Shown: in pieces, positions 59,379-64,000 of the stretch
Numbering within the stretch: position 1 is the first letter of the stretch
Layout: every line of letters starts with the position of its first letter
Assembly (NCBI RefSeq): GCF_902167145.1
Contig: NC_050104.1
Coordinates: forward strand, 112,355,849-112,419,848
DNA from: Zea mays
Taxonomy: Eukaryota; Streptophyta; Magnoliopsida; Poales; Poaceae
Direction: 5' to 3'
Length of the DNA: 64,000 bases
Program-made: the position numbers and the translations under genes
Notes under the pieces: generated by a model
What the model was told of the DNA's origin: nothing
Database searches by the model: none
The model's input: only the letters and a program-made list of their open reading frames with translations

Positions 59379-60667
59379 GAGGTACACCCTTCGTCTCCTA
59401 TGGTTTGTGTACTTCATGCGGCCCTGTTTGATGAACTAATTACTACACGAATCGACTATTCCTGTTAAGTATACTTTATTACATCCGAGAACAATCGATT
59501 TATCACCGGTGCAAACAAGTCCACGGATCTGGTGTGCCTTTTAGGGTTAAATTTATATGGTACTCTAAATCCTGCTGAATATCCTTGATATTTAGCGCAA
59601 CAAATGCTACTGCAAACTATTACGGCCTATTGGTCTGCAGATTGCCATAATTTTGAAACCCTACACTACAGCTTCACTTCGAATCTGCCTTAAACTGTCA
59701 TGTCTTGTGCCAAATATTTTTGCTCCCCACTATCCACAACAATAGACCATTTTAGTAAAGTATCAGCATGATTCATCCTACGGTAAGCCAAAATGTGTTA
59801 CCTTACCCGAGCCAAAGTAATGGTCATTGTTTATTACAGTAGGTCAAAGTGTCATTAACATTTCAGAGGGTCCTTTACTTCCTTAGTTACTATGCATGAT
59901 GTTCAGTAAAATTTTTAGGTCTATGTCGTACCTTATTGTATTGCTCTACTTCATCACAAATTTTTGTCACCCTTGGATACGACTGGAGGATAGATAAATT
60001 GTTTGGACCTTCATATAGTTGGTGTGTATATTCTTACTACAACTACATGACTTTGTTCTGTTGACCCAAATATGGCTGAACACACATATCTTTAGTATGT
60101 CGTATTATATTTCCTTACATTCACTACAATGTCTGTTAATTTGTATTGTTCAAGTTATGTGTACAACCCTCACCTTTTTCACAATATCTGTCCATGAACA
60201 TTTTGTATTGTTCACCAACATATGTCTGAGCACGCAGTTCTTTATTATGTCAGATTTGTTTCTCCTTACATGGAGTACATTGCTTGTTCTTTTGTATCCT
60301 TCAAGTTTTGTGCAACACTCACCTATTTCCACAATATCTGTCGATGAACTAATGATAGAATTAACCAATCATATACAAACAACTGACGTATTATGTCACG
60401 GCTACTACAAGTTTCTATAAGTCATGACCAAGCTATGAGAAACATCTCTATACCCTAGTACTCAATTTTATTTAAATATCATTGTCATACATTGCCCTTA
60501 ACATTCACAACATTATCAGTGTTATACTTCACTAAATTGGTTATGTTCCTTCCTGCTATATCACTGCTGCATTTAAATTCATTACATGTCCCTGCCAAAA
60601 ATTTTGTTCATGGTTTTGGGAAGTATTTCATTCGTATAGCCTATATGGTATATAAGGATATGCACGT
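59379..60667 (+). other. AT-rich unassigned segment
   Basis: No ORF with a recognisable domain. It looks like intron or intergenic sequence and contains the 150-bp duplication listed separately. It ends at the Huck-like LTR. Confidence 0.4.
60050..60400 (+). repeat. Diverged tandem duplication, about 150-bp period
   Basis: tatggctgaacac at 60071 returns as tatgtctgagcac at 60221, and acaatatctgtccatgaac at 60181 as acaatatctgtcgatgaac at 60331. A poorer third unit follows from about 60350. Confidence 0.7.
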
Positions 60668-60969
60668 TGTCGGCGTTTCGAGACGGGGGGGTCCCTAAGC
60701 CGACGAGTGAATGTCGCCGCGTGCCCCAGCCCAGATGGGTCGAGCGCGAGGCCGAGCGCGAAGGGGGGAAAGCGAGGTGGCCGGAGATGGGCGTGAGAGA
60801 GGTGGAAATCCCGCGACCTTCGTGTTCATCCCGCGCCCTGGTCGGGTGCGCTTGCAGTAGGGGGTTACAAGCGTCCACGCGGGAGAGGGAGCGAGCGGCT
60901 TCAAGCGAGCGCCTGTCTCGTCCTCGTCCCCGCGCGGCCAACCCTCTCTAAGAGGGCCCTGGTCCTTCC

Positions 60970-60976
60970 TTTTATA
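60970..60976 (-). promoter_or_regulatory. TATA box in the Huck-like LTR
   Basis: The minus strand reads CTATAAAAGG about 300 bases before the LTR end, consistent with transcription toward lower coordinates. Confidence 0.65.
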
Positions 60977-61489
60977 GGCGTAAGGAGAGGATCCATGTGT
61001 ACAATGGGGGGTATAGCGGAGTGCTACGTGTCTAGCGGAGGAGAGCTAGCGCCCTAAGTACATGCTGTCGTGGCAGCCGGAGAGATTTTGGCACCTAGCT
61101 GGTGTGATGTCGTGGCCGTCGGAGGAGTGCTGGAGCCTGGCGGAGGGACAGCTATCGGGGCTGTCGAGTCTTTGCTGACGTCCTCTTGCTTTCGTAAGGG
61201 GGCTGAGAGCCACCGTCGTCACAGAATATGCGGGGGCGCCATCATTGCCCATCTGGTGGACCGAGCCAGGTGGGACGCCGGTCTTGTTCCCCGTGGCCTG
61301 AGTCAGCTCGAGGTAGGGTGATGATGGCGCCTCCTATTGACGTGGCTGGTCTGCGCCCTAGGTTGGGCGATGTGGAGGCTCCTCCGAGGCCGAGGTCAAG
61401 TCTGTCTTTCGTGGTCGAGGTCGAGTCCGAGCCCCTGGTTGAGGCGAGGCGGAGACCGTCGGCTGAGGCCAGGGCGGAGTCTGAGCCCT

Positions 61490-62070
61490 GGGGTCGGGCG
61501 GAGCAGAGTTCGTCGTCTTCTGGGGCTGAGCCCAAGTCCGAGCCCTGGGTCGGGCGGAGCGGAGTTCGTCGTCTTCCGGGACTTAGCCCGAGTCCGAGCC
61601 CTGGGTCGGGCGGAGCGGAGTTCGCCGTCTTCCGGGACTTAGCCCGAGTCCGAGCCCTGGGTCGGGCGGAGCGGAGTTCGCCGTCTTCCGGGACTTAGCC
61701 CGAGTCCGAGCCCTAGGTCGGGCGGAGCGGAGTTCGCCGTCTTCCGGGACTTAGCCCGAGTCCGAGCCCTGGGTCGGGCGGAGCGGAGTTCGCCATCTTC
61801 CGGGACTTAGCCCGAGTCCGAGCCTGGGTCGGGCGGAGCGGAGTTCGCCGTCTTCCGGGACTTAGCCCGAGTCTGAGCCCTGGGTCGGGCGGAGCGGAGT
61901 TCGCCGTCTTCCGGGACTTAGCCCGAGTCCGAGCCCTGGGTCGGGCGGAGTGGAGTTCGCCGTCTTCCGGGGCTTAGCCCGAGTCCGAGCCCTGGGTCGG
62001 GCGGAGCGGAGTTCGCCGTCTTCCGAGGCTTAGCCCGAGTCCGAGCCCTGGGTCGGGCGGAGCGGAGTTT
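61490..62070 (-). repeat. 56-bp tandem array within the Huck-like LTR
   Basis: About ten units of gggacttagcccgagtccga followed by gccctgggtcgggcggagcg and ttcgccgtcttcc. Unit starts traced at 61501, 61557, 61613 and 61669 give a period of 56. Long open frames on both strands here are repeat translation. Confidence 0.93.
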
Positions 62071-62566
62071 CCTACGGTGCCTGCGGCCGGGCCTGACTGC
62101 CTGTCAGCCTCACTCTGTCAAGTGGCACCGCAGTCGGAGCGGCGCAGGCGACACTGTTTTTCTGTCAGACCGGTCAGTGGAGCGGCGAAGTGACGGCGAT
62201 CACTTCGGCTCTGCCAGCTGGGGAGCGCGCGTCAGGATAAAGGTGTCAGGCCACCTTTGCATTAAATGCTCCTGCGATTTGGTCGGTCGGTGCGGCGATT
62301 TGGTCAGGGTTGCTTCTTGGCGAAGACAGGGCCTCGGGCAAGCCGGAAGCATGTTCGCCGCTGGAGGGGGGCCTCGGGCGAGACGGAAATCCTCCGGGGT
62401 CGGCTGCCCTTGTCCGAGGCTAGGCTCGGGCGAGGCGTGATCGCGTCCTTCGAATGGACCGATCCTGACTTAATCGCACCCATCAGGCCTTTGCAGCTTT
62501 ATGCTGATGGGGGTTACCAGCTGAGAATTAGGAGCCTTGAGGGTACCCCTAATTATGGTCCCGACA

Positions 62567-63512
62567 GTAGCCCCCGAGCCTCAAAGGGAGTGTTAGCACT
62601 CGCTTGGAGGCTTTCGTCGCACTTTTTTGCAAGGGGACCAGCCTTTCTCGGTTGCGTTTTGTTCCGGTGGGTGCGCGCGAGCGCACCCGCCGGGTGTAGC
62701 CCCCGAGGCCTCGGAGGAGTGGTTTCACTCCTCCGAGGTCTTAATGCCTCGTGTAATGCTTCGGCTGGTCTGGTCGTCCCTCATGCGAGCTGGTCGTAGC
62801 CCGGGTGTACGGTCGGGTCCCAAGTTCTCGGGCTGGTATGTTGACGTTGTCAACGGTTCGGCCGGAGCCGGGTTTGCGAGAGCAGCCCCCGAGCCTCTGC
62901 ACAGGGTGAGAGGGCGATCAGGGACAGACTCGACTTTTTTACATACGCCCCTGCGTCGCCTTTCCACAAGGAGGAGGGGGAAAGCGCCATGTTGCCCTTG
63001 ATGGGCGCCGAACATGGTGTCTCCGATGAGCTGCAAGCGGGTAATCCGAGTGGACGTCCGTGCCCAGTTCGTTGGGGGTCGGCTAGGGGCCTAGAGGCAT
63101 GCCCAAAAGTACCTGTGGGTGATCTGCCGGACCCGGTCCCCTGGCGACGGGGTCCGAGGGCTCGATGCCTCCCTCTGATGGGATTCCGTTACAAGATCGT
63201 TCCCGCTGGTCTCAGAAATGTCCTAGGGTACCTCGGGAGCGCAGCCCGAGCCTTGGTTATGTATCGAACGTACCCATGGTCATCCCTCGCTCGGCGTCTG
63301 AGGCGACTGTAAACCCTTCGGGGGCCAGCCTTCGAACCCCTGATCAGTAATGGGCGCGGAGCCCGAGTAGCCTGAGGAGGCCGTGGAACCCTTCCGAGGG
63401 GCCGGCCTTCGAACCTCTGACCAGTAGTGGGTGTAGAGCCCACGCGATCTGAGGCGGCTGTCGAACCCTTCCGAGGGGCCAGCCTTCGAACCTCTGATCA
63501 GTAGGGAGGCTC
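62567..63512 (-). other. Huck-like 3' internal non-coding region
   Basis: It follows the PPT, is GC-rich, and has repeated agcccccgag motifs (62569, 62698, 62884) and a perfect hairpin near 62707-62737 (cctcggaggagtg / cactcctccgagg, 5-base loop). No coding region is supported. Confidence 0.6.
63290..63506 (-). repeat. About 78-bp tandem repeat in the Huck-like internal region
   Basis: ccagccttcgaacc at 63324, ccggccttcgaacc at 63402 and ccagccttcgaacc at 63479 give two full units and a partial. Confidence 0.8.
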
Positions 63513-64000
63513 TGTCACACCCGGTTTTGGAAGGTAAACCGAATGCGAACTATGTACGTGCCAGGATCAGAACTCACGTACACAGCGATTACATAAATGA
63601 ACATCATCGCACAGTGCTCGAATAATAACATAAAAGGGTATTAACTTATTACATCACAGAGTCATAGACATCCACATAGTCATCAACTTAACTGATAAAT
63701 CAAAGTGCTAGCGAAACGCAGTAAATATAAGGCCTTCACAGGCAGCTGACTGGGGGTTGCCGCCAACCCACACCTAAAACTCGTCGTAGTCTTGGAACTC
63801 CTAGAAGTCTCCTTCCACGACTTCGTCTTCTCCTGAGCAGTGGTTGCAATGGGGACAACCTGGTGTTTTGTGGTAAAGCAAGGATGAGTACACATCAACG
63901 TACTCAGCAAATGCCCCGTTTGGCTGAAGTGGACTAGCTTTTATGTGGGGTTAGGCTCACAGTTGCTTTTAGTTGGTTAGGTATTTATTATTTGTAGGAG
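63513..64000. mobile_element. LTR of another Gypsy-type element, start only
   Basis: Begins TGTCACACCCGGTTTT at 63513 within the Huck-like internal region and runs off the window. TGTCACACCC starts are common in Tekay/Del-group LTRs of maize (such as Xilon-Diguus). A stretch near 63880-63910 (aagcaaggatgagtac, actcagc) resembles the reverse complement of the Tekay LTR around 3835-3865, hinting at minus orientation, but this is weak. No coding region is visible. Confidence 0.55.

Larger units (their letters stand above)
60668..62566 (-). repeat. Huck-like LTR (3' LTR of the minus-strand element)
   Basis: 1,899 bp, TGTCGG...CCGACA on the plus strand. It holds a minus-strand TATA box and the 56-bp array. 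Confidence 0.85.
60668..63512 (-). mobile_element. Huck-like Gypsy element, minus strand: 3' LTR and 3' internal region only
   Basis: The LTR (60668-62566) on the minus strand begins TGTCGGGACCATAATTAG and ends AACGCCGACA, the Huck pattern of maize. A PPT-like purine tract (minus strand GCTCGGGGGCTAC) precedes the LTR start, which fixes the orientation. Coding regions would lie to the right but are cut off by another element at 63513. Huck has usually been placed in the Tat lineage. Confidence 0.82.

Noticed and set aside
59145..59417. Minus-strand Arg-rich ORF in the unassigned segment
   Set aside because: Low complexity, no domain, overlaps better-placed plus-strand frames. Not supported as a gene.
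61228..63443. Long GC-rich ORFs in the Huck-like LTR and internal region
   Set aside because: They follow the 56-bp and 78-bp repeats and run in several frames on both strands.

Overview
This window is plant nuclear DNA made almost entirely of nested transposable elements. It has no bacterial operon, phage, CRISPR array, rRNA gene or tRNA gene. The element set points to a large-genome panicoid grass, most likely Andropogoneae (maize, a teosinte, Tripsacum or a close relative): an Opie/Ji-like Copia element, a Huck-like LTR, a Tekay/Del chromovirus, a CRM-like element, Tat-lineage Gypsy elements with a reverse-strand accessory gene, and a CACTA element with TGCCGAGTGC-type subterminal repeats. 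No species call is proven.

The layout is a set of insertions inside insertions. (1) An old, decayed Tat-type Gypsy element occupies 43419-47318, with an LTR split into 47319-47358 and 57848-58186. (2) An Opie/Ji-like Copia element (26924-43418, left end outside the window) abuts it. (3) A CRM-like chromovirus (31475-39074, minus strand) sits in the Copia integrase. (4) A Tekay/Del chromovirus (2763-26923, left end outside the window) sits in the Copia 5' LTR. (5) Two copies of one Tat-lineage family sit in the Tekay LTRs in opposite orientations: copy A (1-2762, minus, partial) in the 5' LTR and copy B (12244-24275, plus, complete, TSD taaac) in the 3' LTR. (6) A solo Copia-type LTR (47359-57847) in the old Tat LTR is split by a 9.4-kb CACTA transposon (48286-57668, TSD gta). 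(7) A short unassigned segment (58187-60667) may be the only low-copy host DNA. (8) A minus-strand Huck-like LTR and 3' internal region (60668-63512) follow, and another LTR begins at 63513 and runs off the window.

Every gag-pol set seen here is broken by stops or frameshifts. LTR-pair differences counted by eye agree with the nesting: 3 in 477 bp for Tat copy B, about 17 in 1,535 bp for Tekay, and roughly 35-40 in 889 bp for the CRM-like element.

The most unusual biology is accessory coding capacity inside the retrotransposons. Tat copy B carries, on the strand opposite gag-pol, a gene of about 980 codons with its own TATA box and three phase-compatible GT-AG introns. The Tekay element carries an extra coiled-coil ORF before gag, and acceptor-like CAG trinucleotides directly precede the ATG of both that ORF and gag. 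The CRM-like polyprotein reads through its polypurine tract into the LTR. The CACTA element carries an inverted repeat of about 1.1 kb upstream of its transposase.
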